NCBI RefSeq assembly: GCF_041435195.1
Contig: NZ_CP108106.1
Location: forward strand, 7,825,001 to 7,889,000
Origin: Streptomyces sp. NBC_00224
Lineage (GTDB): Bacteria; Actinomycetota; Actinomycetes; Streptomycetales; Streptomycetaceae
Reading direction: 5' to 3'
Length of the DNA: 64,000 nt
The notes beneath the pieces are model-generated. The model saw only the letters and a list, made by a program, of their open reading frames with translations. It was not told where the DNA came from and ran no database searches. Below are positions 34,427 through 42,662 of this stretch, piece after piece. Position 1 is the stretch's first letter. Each line of letters begins with the position of its first letter. The position numbers were made by a program, and so were the translations under genes.

Positions 34427-35284
34427 ATGCCGAACTCCCTGCCGTTCGCCATGGGCACCTTCGACAGCATCGGCGCGATGTCCCGCGCCGACTTCCCGCA
34501 CCGGCACACCTTCTACGAGATCGTGCACGTCACCGGCGGCACCGGCGCCCATGTGCTCGACCTCGCACGGTTCGCGCTGCGCCCGCCGCACCTCTGCGTC
34601 ATCGCGCCGGGGCAGGTCCACCAGTGGGAGTGCGCGGACGGGCCCGAGGGATGGGTGATCCTCTTCACCGACGACTTCCTGCTGGACCACCCCGACGACC
34701 GCGCCCTGCTGCGCGGACTCGGGCCCCGGCCCTGGCTGGAGCTGGGCGAGGAGGCCGACGCCTGGACGTCGTCGCTGGTGGCGGAGATGTACGAGGAGTA
34801 CCGGACGGGGGCCGAGGGCTTCCACGGGGTGATTCGCGCGTTGCTGCACGTGCTCGTCGTGCGCGCCGCCCGGCTGCCCGCACGGCCCGTCAGCCGGGCC
34901 GTCGCCCGCGCGGGCGGCGTCGCGGGGGAGTTCACCGCTCTGGTCGCCCGCGCCGAGGATCTGCCGTCGTCCGTACGGGCGTGCGCGGACCGGATCGGGG
35001 TGTCCGTGGGGTATCTGACCGAGGCGGTGAAGGAGGCCACCGGCCGCACGCCCGGCGAGCTCATCCGGCAGGCCCGCACCCATGAGGCCAAACGGCTGCT
35101 GCTGCACACCGAGTTGACCGTCCGTCAGGTCGCCGGTCGGGTCGGGTTCGCCGATCCCGCCTACTTCTGCCGCTTCTTCCGTCGGGAGACCGGCACCAGC
35201 CCCGGTGACTTCCGGCGCGGCGGCGGAGATTTTCACCACGACCACCGCATTGCGTCCATCGCCCGCACCGGACCGTCCGCCTAG
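34427..35284 (+). CDS. AraC family regulator with cupin sensor
   Basis: 285 residues from MPNSLPF behind GAGG; an in-frame GTG two codons upstream is possible. The N-terminal cupin-like sensor (about 20-75; HRHTFYEIVHVTGG, APGQVHQWE) is followed by two AraC helix-turn-helix motifs in the last 100 residues, ending FADPAYFCRFFRRETGTSPGDFR. It lies 50 bp before the secreted intradiol dioxygenase gene in the same direction, so it is the obvious candidate activator of that gene. Confidence 0.9.
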   Translation: MPNSLPFAMGTFDSIGAMSRADFPHRHTFYEIVHVTGGTGAHVLDLARFALRPPHLCVIAPGQVHQWECADGPEGWVILFTDDFLLDHPDDRALLRGLGPRPWLELGEEADAWTSSLVAEMYEEYRTGAEGFHGVIRALLHVLVVRAARLPARPVSRAVARAGGVAGEFTALVARAEDLPSSVRACADRIGVSVGYLTEAVKEATGRTPGELIRQARTHEAKRLLLHTELTVRQVAGRVGFADPAYFCRFFRRETGTSPGDFRRGGGDFHHDHRIASIARTGPSA

Positions 35285-35334
35285 CGTCGTAGCCGTCCCC
35301 CCACCTCCCCCGAGGATCCCCCCGAGGAGCAGAC

Positions 35335-36195
35335 ATGGATGGCGAGAACGACGCGAGGACGCGTGGCGAGAGCCGGCCGCCGGGCGCTGACGGGCAGCCG
35401 CGCCCCAGCCGCAAGACCGTGCTGCGGGCCGCGCTGGCGGCAGGAGTGGCCGTGCCCGTGTCCCTGGTCGCGGTGCCCGCCCTGGCCCGCGGCTCCGTCG
35501 GCAGCGGCACCACCCCCGAGCTCACCCCGTCGTGCGACGACGGCGACCACCCCACCCCGGCGCAGACCGAGGGCCCGTACTTCAAACCGAACTCCCCCGA
35601 ACGCACCTCACTCCTCGAACCCGGCACCCCCGGCACCCGGCTCACCGTCACCGGGTACGTCTTCGGCCGGGCCTGTCTGCCGGTGGCCGGCGTGCTGCTC
35701 GACTTCTGGCAGGCGGACACCAACGGCGCTTACGACAACACCGGTTTCCGCCTCCGGGGACACCAATACACCGACATGCGCGGGGCGTTCACGCTGACCA
35801 CCGTCGTGCCGGGGCTCTATCCGGGCCGCACTCGCCATCTCCACGTGAAGGCCCAGGCCCCCGGGCGGCCGGTGCTCACCACGCAGCTCTACTTCCCCGG
35901 CGAGCCGCGCAACAACACCGACTCGCTGTTCGACGCCCGGCTGCTCATGACCGTACGGGACGCGGGCGGCGCGAAGGAGGCGGCGTTCGACTTCGTGCTC
36001 GACGTGGCCCAGTCACCCACGCCCACCGCCACGCCCACTGGTCCGCCGCCCGGAACCACCTGGGCCGTCGGCACCGCCTACGGCTCGGGCGACCGCGTCG
36101 GCTACGGCGGCCGCACCTACCTCTGCCTCCAGGCCCACACGGCCCAGCCGGGCTGGGAGCCGCCGAACGTGCCCGCGCTGTGGAGGTCCCTCTGA
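35335..36195 (+). CDS. Secreted intradiol ring-cleavage dioxygenase with CBM5/12
   Basis: 286 residues. The N-terminus SRKTVLRAALAAG resembles a twin-arginine signal with Lys in place of one Arg. The dioxygenase core shows the Fe(III) ligands of the family: Tyr133 (GAYDN), Tyr162 (LYPGR), His168 and His170. A Thr/Pro linker leads to a C-terminal CBM5/12 module (about 240-286; aromatic residues in TYLCLQAHTAQPGW and ALW). The same architecture is known from Streptomyces sp. SirexAA-E, where a secreted catechol dioxygenase binds biomass. A role in lignin-derived catechol cleavage on insoluble polymers is inferred. Confidence 0.9.
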   Translation: MDGENDARTRGESRPPGADGQPRPSRKTVLRAALAAGVAVPVSLVAVPALARGSVGSGTTPELTPSCDDGDHPTPAQTEGPYFKPNSPERTSLLEPGTPGTRLTVTGYVFGRACLPVAGVLLDFWQADTNGAYDNTGFRLRGHQYTDMRGAFTLTTVVPGLYPGRTRHLHVKAQAPGRPVLTTQLYFPGEPRNNTDSLFDARLLMTVRDAGGAKEAAFDFVLDVAQSPTPTATPTGPPPGTTWAVGTAYGSGDRVGYGGRTYLCLQAHTAQPGWEPPNVPALWRSL

Positions 36196-36227
36196 CCCGC
36201 TCGGGCACGCTCTGGCGCAAACCTCCG

Positions 36228-36257
36228 TTGAACAGGGGTAGTCGGCGCCCCTAGGGT
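36228..36257 (+). promoter_or_regulatory. Predicted promoter for a leaderless transcript
   Basis: TTGAAC and TAGGGT with an 18-bp spacer. The -10 ends 6 bp before the GTG start and no Shine-Dalgarno lies between, so the message is probably leaderless. Confidence 0.5.
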
Positions 36258-36263
36258 CACCGT

Positions 36264-37277
36264 GTGCGCAGACGTCTGATCGCCGCCGCACTCCTCGCCG
36301 GCGCGGTGTCGGCGGCGTGCGGGACGGACAAGGAGCCACCGGGGCCGCCCGAACCCTCCGCCCGCCGGACCGTACGAGGAGACGGTGCCGAGCTGCTCCA
36401 CCGCGCGGGCGGCCGGGCCAGTGCGCAGAACCCGGCGTACTCGCCCGACGGGAAGTCACTCCTGTTCACCGTCTTCCACGGCGGTTACAACGACGGCGAC
36501 GCGTCGCTGCGGGTGCTTCCGCTGGACGGCGGCCCCGCACCCTGGCCCCGGACGCTGCTGGCGGACGAGGGGCAGGCCGCGGTGAACCTGCCGGGGTCGA
36601 GCTGGCGCGCCTCGGCGGGGGTGGCCTTCGCGTCGGACCGGGCGGGCAGGGACGAGATCTGGGTGCTGAAGCCGGGCGGGCAGCCCGTCCGGGTCACCGC
36701 GCACACTGGCGGCTCCGGGTACATCGAACCGAGCTTCTCGCCGCGCGGCGACTGGATCGTCTTCGAGGAGAGCGAGGAGAGCGAGGAGAGCAGAGAGGGA
36801 GCCGACGCCCTCGGCTCCCTCTGGAAGGTCCGGCCCGACGGCTCCGGGCTCGTACGCCTCCTCGACGGCCCCGCCACCCGTACCGACAACCGCCAGCCCA
36901 ACTGGTCCCCGCACGGCGACCGGCTTGTCTTCCAGCGCCGGGCCAGGGGCGGTGACAGCTGGGCGCTGTATGTCATGAACGCCGACGGCACCGGGGTGCG
37001 CAGGCTCACCAAGGGCGCCGGGGAGCACACCGACGCGAGCTGGTCGCCCGACGGCGCGCATGTGGTGTTCTCCTCCACCGCCGGCGGGCTCGACCTGCCG
37101 AAGATCTTCGTGATCCCGGCCGGCGGCGGCCGTCCCGTACGGGTGACCGGCGAGCGGGACACCTATGACGGCGCCCCCAGCTGGTCGCCCGACGGGCGGT
37201 GGATCGCCTTCGAGTCGCACACCGGGGACGAGGACCGGCCGACCTCCCTGTGGCGGGTCCCCGCACCCCGGCGATGA
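36264..37277 (+). CDS. TolB-like PD40 beta-propeller lipoprotein
   Basis: 337 residues from GTG. A short signal peptide ends at VSAAC, a loose lipobox with Cys19. At least four PD40/WD40-like blades follow, with the pattern PxWSPDGxxIVF repeated (PAYSPDG, PSFSPRG, PNWSPHG, ASWSPDG, PSWSPDG). TolB-type propellers bind partner proteins or peptides at the cell surface. A Glu/Ser run (EESEESEESREG) interrupts one blade. It ends 9 bp before the convergent glycosidase-like gene. Confidence 0.85.
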   Translation: MRRRLIAAALLAGAVSAACGTDKEPPGPPEPSARRTVRGDGAELLHRAGGRASAQNPAYSPDGKSLLFTVFHGGYNDGDASLRVLPLDGGPAPWPRTLLADEGQAAVNLPGSSWRASAGVAFASDRAGRDEIWVLKPGGQPVRVTAHTGGSGYIEPSFSPRGDWIVFEESEESEESREGADALGSLWKVRPDGSGLVRLLDGPATRTDNRQPNWSPHGDRLVFQRRARGGDSWALYVMNADGTGVRRLTKGAGEHTDASWSPDGAHVVFSSTAGGLDLPKIFVIPAGGGRPVRVTGERDTYDGAPSWSPDGRWIAFESHTGDEDRPTSLWRVPAPRR

Positions 37278-37286
37278 GCGGCGGGA

Positions 37287-39440
37287 TCAGCCCATGGTGA
37301 CGGCCAGCAGCGCGTACTGGGACACCGCCAGCTCGACGGCCGCCGTGGCGCCGTTCACGGTCCAGGTGACCGGGCGCGGCGCGGGCGAGGCGGCGTCCGG
37401 CGAGCTGACCGTGGCGGCCAGCACCTGCTGACCCGCCGGGACGGCCAGCGTGACCGTGCAGGTGGTGGGTGTGGTCCTGAAGGCGGCCGGTGTGTCACCG
37501 AAGCCCGTGAAGTTGACCAGCTGGACGAGGGTGTCGTTGCCGAGGTGGCTCAGTTCCAGGTGGATGCGGCGGTCACCCGTGAGCGTCACGGCGGGCGGTG
37601 CGGCCGTACGTACCGCTTCGAGGAGTCTGTCGGCGCTCGGCTGGTCCGTGGAGGAGAGGTATTTCAGACCGAGCAGGTCCTTGAAGTACCAGCAGGTGCC
37701 CGCGCCGAACGCCTGGCGCCTGCTCACCGGCAGCGGGTCGCCCTTGCGGAAGCCCAGCACGTCCGCCAGCGCGTACTCGCTCCTGGCCGTGCCGAGCTGG
37801 TCGAGCCCGGTGGGCACGGGGCCGGTGATCACCACCGTGCCGCCGCCCTCGACATAGGCGCGCAACACGTTCGCCTCCGCGTCCGAGACGGCCTGGAGGT
37901 CGGGCAGGAGCAGGACGCGGTACGGGGCCAGGTCGGCGGCCTCGATCCCGGGACTGGGCACGGTGTCGAACGGGATGTGGGCGTACACCAGCGACTTGAC
38001 CGTGCCCCGGAACTCGCCCAGCCACTCGTGCTTGGCGCAGCTCTCCTGGGGCTCGTCGAAGCTCCACCAGTCCTTGACACCCGTGGGCGGCTTGGTGGTG
38101 ACGTACATCCCGCTGCCCTCGGTGGGGCTGACGAAGTCGCGGGAGGACGAGGAGTGGTAGACCCCGACCGCCGCCCCGCCGGTGGCGGCGAACAACTGCT
38201 CCTGGTGGGCCGCCACGAACCCGTACATCCGGGTCCGCATCGCCTTGTCGGTCGTCTCGGTCTTGAACGGTGTCCTGACCTCGTACGGGTTGCAGCCCGC
38301 CGCCAGCACCTCGGCCATCACCAGTGAGGCGTCGTCGGCCTTCCAGCCGTACGAGAACGCCCAGGCGGGCTTGGTCCCGCTGGCGGCGCGCGCGTATTTG
38401 TACATCGAGATCAGACACGTCCAGTCGGTGGCCGTGGCGTGGCGCATCCCGTCGTAGTTGCCGAGGACGTCCACCTCCCACACATGGCTGACGCCGTCGG
38501 CCTTGCGCAGATACGCGCCGTCGAGACCGACCAGGGTGGAGTACTGGTAGTCCATGGTCACGGTCTCCACGAACGTGACCAGGTCGGGGTTGACGGAGCG
38601 GCCCGCGGCGGCGATGTCGAGCTGCCACTGGAGCAGGTTGCGGTGGCGCCACTCGACGTAGCGCCGGAAGGTGAGGTTCGTGAAGTCGGCCTTGACGGGC
38701 ATGCTGAGGCCGGTGTCCGCCTTGAACGCGGCGGTCGCCCAGGTCGAGGTGTCGCACCAGCTCAGCGCACCGTCGAAGTAGATCGGCACATCCGGCCAGA
38801 TCGCGTCGAGGCCGGTGGCGGCGAGCGCCTTGACGCGGGTCAGGTAGTAGTCCCGCCAGGGCGAGTTGGGGCTCAGCCAGCAGCTCTCGTCGCCCGGGTC
38901 GACCCAGACGACCAGGCTGCCGTAGAAGACGTTGGGTTTGCCGTCGAGGCCGCGCTGGACCCAGTCCTTGCCGTCGCTGTTCTTGTAGAACGACGGGCCC
39001 TTCTCGCCGCCCGCGCTGATGAGCTCCATCGACGGGTAGTACATGACCACCCGGATCCCGGCGGCGTGCGCCAGCTGCACGAAACTCCTGACCTTGCCCA
39101 TGTGCTCGGTGAACTGCTGGTCGGTCAGCCAGTTCGACAAGATGGTGTCGACCTCGATGACGCTCACGTTCTGCGCCTTGAGCCCGGCGATCACCGGCTT
39201 CATGTCGAGGTTCGGGTCGGCGTCGTCGTCGAAGGTGCCGTCCGCGATGCGGGCGAAGCGGGCCCATTCGGGAAAGGAGACGCCCGCGACGGGTGTCTGG
39301 GCGGTGCCGAATGATTCGGCCCAGGCGGGGCCGGAACGCAGCCCCGGAACGGGCAGCAGATTCGCCGCCATGGCCAGCCCCCCGGCACCCAGCCCCGTCC
39401 GTAATACGCTTCTTCGGCTCAACCTCGGTCTCTCGTGCAT
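37287..39440 (-). CDS. Tat-secreted glycoside hydrolase-like protein, TTA codon
   Basis: 717 residues from an ATG behind GGGGGAA. SRRSVLRTG (8-16) plus a hydrophobic stretch is a twin-arginine signal. The central part looks like a TIM-barrel glycosidase of the GH42/hypothetical GH type (VVMYYPSMEL, GLDAIWPDVPIYFDG). A late segment (APYRVLLLPDLQAVSDAEANVLRAYVEGGGTVVITG) matches the GATase-like trimerisation domain of beta-galactosidases. Catalytic acids are not certain. Codon 13 is TTA, so expression should depend on bldA. Confidence 0.75.
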   Translation of the reverse strand: MHERPRLSRRSVLRTGLGAGGLAMAANLLPVPGLRSGPAWAESFGTAQTPVAGVSFPEWARFARIADGTFDDDADPNLDMKPVIAGLKAQNVSVIEVDTILSNWLTDQQFTEHMGKVRSFVQLAHAAGIRVVMYYPSMELISAGGEKGPSFYKNSDGKDWVQRGLDGKPNVFYGSLVVWVDPGDESCWLSPNSPWRDYYLTRVKALAATGLDAIWPDVPIYFDGALSWCDTSTWATAAFKADTGLSMPVKADFTNLTFRRYVEWRHRNLLQWQLDIAAAGRSVNPDLVTFVETVTMDYQYSTLVGLDGAYLRKADGVSHVWEVDVLGNYDGMRHATATDWTCLISMYKYARAASGTKPAWAFSYGWKADDASLVMAEVLAAGCNPYEVRTPFKTETTDKAMRTRMYGFVAAHQEQLFAATGGAAVGVYHSSSSRDFVSPTEGSGMYVTTKPPTGVKDWWSFDEPQESCAKHEWLGEFRGTVKSLVYAHIPFDTVPSPGIEAADLAPYRVLLLPDLQAVSDAEANVLRAYVEGGGTVVITGPVPTGLDQLGTARSEYALADVLGFRKGDPLPVSRRQAFGAGTCWYFKDLLGLKYLSSTDQPSADRLLEAVRTAAPPAVTLTGDRRIHLELSHLGNDTLVQLVNFTGFGDTPAAFRTTPTTCTVTLAVPAGQQVLAATVSSPDAASPAPRPVTWTVNGATAAVELAVSQYALLAVTMG

Positions 39441-39666
39441 TAAATGTTTCCCCCAGTGGTGGTCGTTCCGGCTTCGGATTACCGCTCTTTCACTGCCTCT
39501 TGTCTTTCCGGGCAATCCTCTCTGATCATTTGCCGCACCGCGTGGATTCACGGCAACGCGGCCGAGAGGGCTCAAATGCGACGGACGCTTTCCGGCCGTA
39601 CTTCTCCCCGGAGGCCGTGGAGTTCGGGCGTTTTCGCGACGCGGGCGCGGATGGCAGACTGCGATC

Positions 39667-40569
39667 ATGACTACGAAGACGATCGACGCGGCGGCCGCGG
39701 GCGCCTGGAAACTCGGTGACCTGTCGGTCAACCGCCTGGGATTCGGCGCGATGCGCCTCACCGGCAGCGCCGCGTTCGACCTCGGTACGCCCAGCGACCG
39801 CGAGCGGTCCATCGGCGTGCTGCGGCGCGCGGTCGAACTCGGCGTCAACCACATCGACACCGCGGCCTTCTACTTCTCCCGGCTCCGATCCGCCAACGAA
39901 CTCATCAACCGGGCGCTGGCGCCCTACCCGGACGATCTGGTCATCGTCACCAAGGTCGGGCCGGGGCGCGACGCGTCGGGCGAGTGGCTGCCCTGGGCCA
40001 CGCCGGAGCAGCTGCGCGGCCAGGTCGAGGAGAACCTGCGCCAGCTCGGCCGCGACCACCTCGATGTGGTCAACCTGCGCCTCAACGGGCCGGGTTCGCT
40101 CGCCGAGCACTTCGGCGCACTGGCCGACCTGCGCGACGCCGGGCTCATCCGCCACCTGGGCATCTCCAACATCGCCCCCGAGCACCTCGCGGAGGCCCAG
40201 GCCATCGCGCCGGTGGTCTGTGTGCAGAACCGGTACGGCCTGGACAGCCGGCGCACGGGCTCCGACGAGGTGCTGCGGCTCTGCGGCGAGCAGGGCATCG
40301 CCTTCGTCCCGTTCTTCGCCATCGCCGGGGAGGGGCGCGAGAGCGGTGCGGGGCAGGGAGGCGGCACGGACGGCGAGGCGGTCCTCGCGGTCGCCCGCGC
40401 GCACGGGGCGACGTCCGCGCAGGTCCGCCTCGCCTGGACGCTGCGGCAGGGCGAGCACGTACTGGCCATCCCGGGCACCGGCAACCCGGACCACCTGGTG
40501 GAGAACGTGGCCGCGGGCGCGCTGCGGCTCACGGACGAGGAGATGCGGCTGCTCGGGTCCCCGAGCTGA
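39667..40569 (+). CDS. Aldo/keto reductase with altered tetrad
   Basis: 300 residues. From the AKR tetrad, Asp64 (HIDTA), Tyr69 and Lys96 (VIVTK) are present. The usual histidine position reads NLRLN (136-140) instead of a histidine motif, as in the PdxI-like subgroup. It is expected to reduce aldehydes or ketones with NADPH. Without His, substrate range or rate may differ from the main group. It stands alone on its strand with about 225 bp upstream. Confidence 0.9.
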   Translation: MTTKTIDAAAAGAWKLGDLSVNRLGFGAMRLTGSAAFDLGTPSDRERSIGVLRRAVELGVNHIDTAAFYFSRLRSANELINRALAPYPDDLVIVTKVGPGRDASGEWLPWATPEQLRGQVEENLRQLGRDHLDVVNLRLNGPGSLAEHFGALADLRDAGLIRHLGISNIAPEHLAEAQAIAPVVCVQNRYGLDSRRTGSDEVLRLCGEQGIAFVPFFAIAGEGRESGAGQGGGTDGEAVLAVARAHGATSAQVRLAWTLRQGEHVLAIPGTGNPDHLVENVAAGALRLTDEEMRLLGSPS

Positions 40570-40861
40570 GGCCGCCGGGCCGCCCCCTCGATGTCCGAAA
40601 TGAACCACAGGGGGGCAGTTTCCCTCCTATGTCGCCAATCTATTCATTGGGAATGATAGGGCGGCTTAGATTTCGTTTGGGCGCTGTCGGTGGAATTGCT
40701 TTTGTCGGGCGCGAGGAGTGAATTGGGTCACGCGGGCTCCTGGTCGGCAGGTGCCCGCGACGCGCGCATTCCGTTCCGTGCAGGGCGAGTTGGGGGTACG
40801 GGGAGGCGGGGGCCCGCATTTCCCGCCCCCGGTGGATCTTTCTCGCGGATGCCGTAATGAA
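40570..40861. other. Non-coding stretch before the riboswitch promoter
   Basis: About 290 bp without a supported gene. It is locally less GC-rich around 40630-40690. No convincing repeat or RNA was recognised. Confidence 0.4.
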
Positions 40862-40891
40862 TTGAGGTCTTGTTTCGGCCAGTCCTATTCG
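40862..40891 (+). promoter_or_regulatory. Predicted promoter of the LysM hydrolase message
   Basis: TTGAGG and TATTCG with an 18-bp spacer. A start near 40898 would place the riboswitch at the extreme 5' end of a leader of about 200 nt. Confidence 0.45.
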
Positions 40892-40904
40892 TTTACGGTC
40901 ACCG

Positions 40905-41082
40905 TCAAATCCGGATGGACCGCCGAATCCTGCCGCTGTCCGGAAACCTCCCACACACGAAATGGCAGGAGCGGGGGAACCAGGTAGGCCGCCGAATCCG
41001 GAGACGGAACGGCTCGGGGTGAAGCCGCGTGCGCCGCGGCCGGGCAGCTCTCGCCCGAACCCGACAGCTCACCTCGCAGGCG
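40905..41082 (+). promoter_or_regulatory. ydaO/yuaA-type cyclic di-AMP riboswitch
   Basis: The leader carries conserved elements of this class: GCGGGGGAACCAGG (about 40971-40984), GGCTCGGGGTGAAGCC (41011-41026), the CGGGC/GCCCG stem (41041-41057) and CCGACAGCTCACCTCGCAGG (41061-41080). An outer CCTGCC/GGCAGG pairing (40929 and 40964) encloses the first part. In Streptomyces this class precedes genes for cell-wall hydrolases such as Rpf proteins, and ligand binding turns expression off. That fits the LysM/SLT gene 18 bp downstream. Confidence 0.88.
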
Positions 41083-41099
41083 AAGGAGAGGAATTCGCC

Positions 41100-41936
41100 A
41101 TGCCTGCAACGGGTAAGCACCGCCGCCCCAAGTCCAACACCCTGACCCGGGGCATCGCCGCCGCGGGTACGGGTGGCGCCGCGCTCATCATTCCGGTGAT
41201 CGGCGCGACCAGCGCCGGTGCCGCGCCTTCGGCGGTGCCGCACACCGGCACCGCCGCGAAGTCCGCGCCCGCCGTCGCGGCCGCCGTGAAGGGCGCGGTG
41301 TCCGCCGAGCCGATCGTGGCGAAGAAGGCCGCCGCGACGACCTACTCCGTCGTCGCCGGGGACTCCCTCTCCAAGATCGCCCAGGACCTGGACGTCAGCG
41401 GCGGCTGGAAGAGGCTGTACCAGGACAACCGCCAGGCCATCGGGGGCAACCCGGCCCTGATCCACCCCGGCCTCGAACTCGCGGTGGGCAAGAAGGCCAA
41501 GGCTCCGGCGGCGTCCGCCGACCGTACGGCCGCCTCGGCCCGGGCCGACCGTTCGGCCCGTACGACCACGCCGCCCCAGAAGGCGACCGCCGCCGTGGCG
41601 AAGGCGGCGACGTACTCGAACAACCTGGACGGCTGGATCCGGCAGTCGCTGGACATCATGGCCCAGCACGGCATCCCGGGCTCCTACGACGGCATCTACC
41701 GCAACATCATGCGCGAGTCGTCGGGCAACCCGCTGGCCATCAACAACTGGGACTCCAACGCCGTGGCCGGCACGCCCTCCAAGGGCCTCCTCCAGGTCAT
41801 CGACCCCACCTTCCAGGCCTTCCACGTCGCCGGCACGTCGACGGACAGCTACGACCCCGTCGCCAACATCGTCGCCGCGTGCAACTACGCGGCCAACACG
41901 TACGGCTCGATCGACAACGTGAACGGCGCGTACTGA
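41100..41936 (+). CDS. Secreted LysM lytic transglycosylase-like cell-wall hydrolase
   Basis: 278 residues from ATG behind AAGGAGAGG. A signal peptide (cut near residue 42) precedes a LysM peptidoglycan-binding domain (about 80-130; YSVVAGDSLSKIAQDLDVSGGW). An Ala/Thr-rich linker leads to a C-terminal SLT/lysozyme-like domain with Glu206 in IMRESSGNP and a following GLLQVIDPTF. It should cleave peptidoglycan during growth or germination. Control by the upstream riboswitch links it to c-di-AMP. Confidence 0.92.
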   Translation: MPATGKHRRPKSNTLTRGIAAAGTGGAALIIPVIGATSAGAAPSAVPHTGTAAKSAPAVAAAVKGAVSAEPIVAKKAAATTYSVVAGDSLSKIAQDLDVSGGWKRLYQDNRQAIGGNPALIHPGLELAVGKKAKAPAASADRTAASARADRSARTTTPPQKATAAVAKAATYSNNLDGWIRQSLDIMAQHGIPGSYDGIYRNIMRESSGNPLAINNWDSNAVAGTPSKGLLQVIDPTFQAFHVAGTSTDSYDPVANIVAACNYAANTYGSIDNVNGAY

Positions 41937-41997
41937 CGGCAGCCGACGGTCGACGCAAGCCTCCGGTCGACTACTGAGGAGGGGACGGCCGGGGTGG

Positions 41998-42032
41998 CAG
42001 ACCATCTGGTCCATGATGGACCAGATGGTCTG
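41998..42032. promoter_or_regulatory. 35-bp perfect palindrome, TetR operator
   Basis: Two 17-bp arms, CAGACCATCTGGTCCAT and its exact complement, flank a single central G. It ends 37 bp before the TetR start and abuts a TACGGT -10-like hexamer (42034-42039). Very likely the autoregulatory site. Confidence 0.75.
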
Positions 42033-42068
42033 TTACGGTGAGCCGACCAGGCTCAGGGGAGGACCGTC

Positions 42069-42662
42069 ATGCCACGCCCGACGCGCGCCGAGCTCGACGC
42101 CGAGATCGTCGAAGCCGCCGCCGAGCTCTTCACCGCGCAGGGCTACCTCGGCACCTCGGTGCAGGAGATCGCGGACCGGGTCGGCTACTCGAAGACCGGG
42201 CTGCTGCACCGGTTCCCCTCGAAGGAGCGGCTGCTCGCGGCGACGCTGAGGGGGCCGCTGACCGAGTTCGCCGCCCTGCGCGCTACCTGGAGCGCCCTGC
42301 CGGACGGCCCCGAGCGGCACCGGCGGGCCTCGGCCGATCTGGTCGACCTGGCGCTGCGCCACCGCTCCCGGCTCGCCCTGCTCTTCAACTCCGGGCTGCC
42401 GGTGCTGCCCGGCGCGCTCGCCGGAGTGGAGGGCATGGGGGATCTGGGCGACCACCGCACCGAGACCCTCGCCGCCTTCGCGTACCCCGATGACCTGGCG
42501 GGCACGATCCGGGCGCAGCTGGCCGTGACCGGCCTGGTCAGCACCGTCGCCGCACGCCAGGACGTACCGGACGACCTGCTGCGCGCCCCGCTGCTGCGGG
42601 CCTTCCGCGCCGCGTGCGGGATCTCCGCGCACGCCGTACGCCGCGAGGGATCCGCATGCTGA
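42069..42662 (+). CDS. TetR family transcriptional regulator
   Basis: 197 residues. The N-terminal TetR motif spans about residues 7-55 (LGTSVQEIADRVGYSKTGLLHRFPSKERLL). The remaining helices are the ligand/dimer domain. The stop overlaps the start of the DUF2993 gene by 7 bp, so the two are cotranscribed and probably coupled. The 35-bp palindrome upstream is the natural operator. Ligand unknown; a membrane stress or envelope signal is conceivable because of its partner. Confidence 0.9.
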   Translation: MPRPTRAELDAEIVEAAAELFTAQGYLGTSVQEIADRVGYSKTGLLHRFPSKERLLAATLRGPLTEFAALRATWSALPDGPERHRRASADLVDLALRHRSRLALLFNSGLPVLPGALAGVEGMGDLGDHRTETLAAFAYPDDLAGTIRAQLAVTGLVSTVAARQDVPDDLLRAPLLRAFRAACGISAHAVRREGSAC

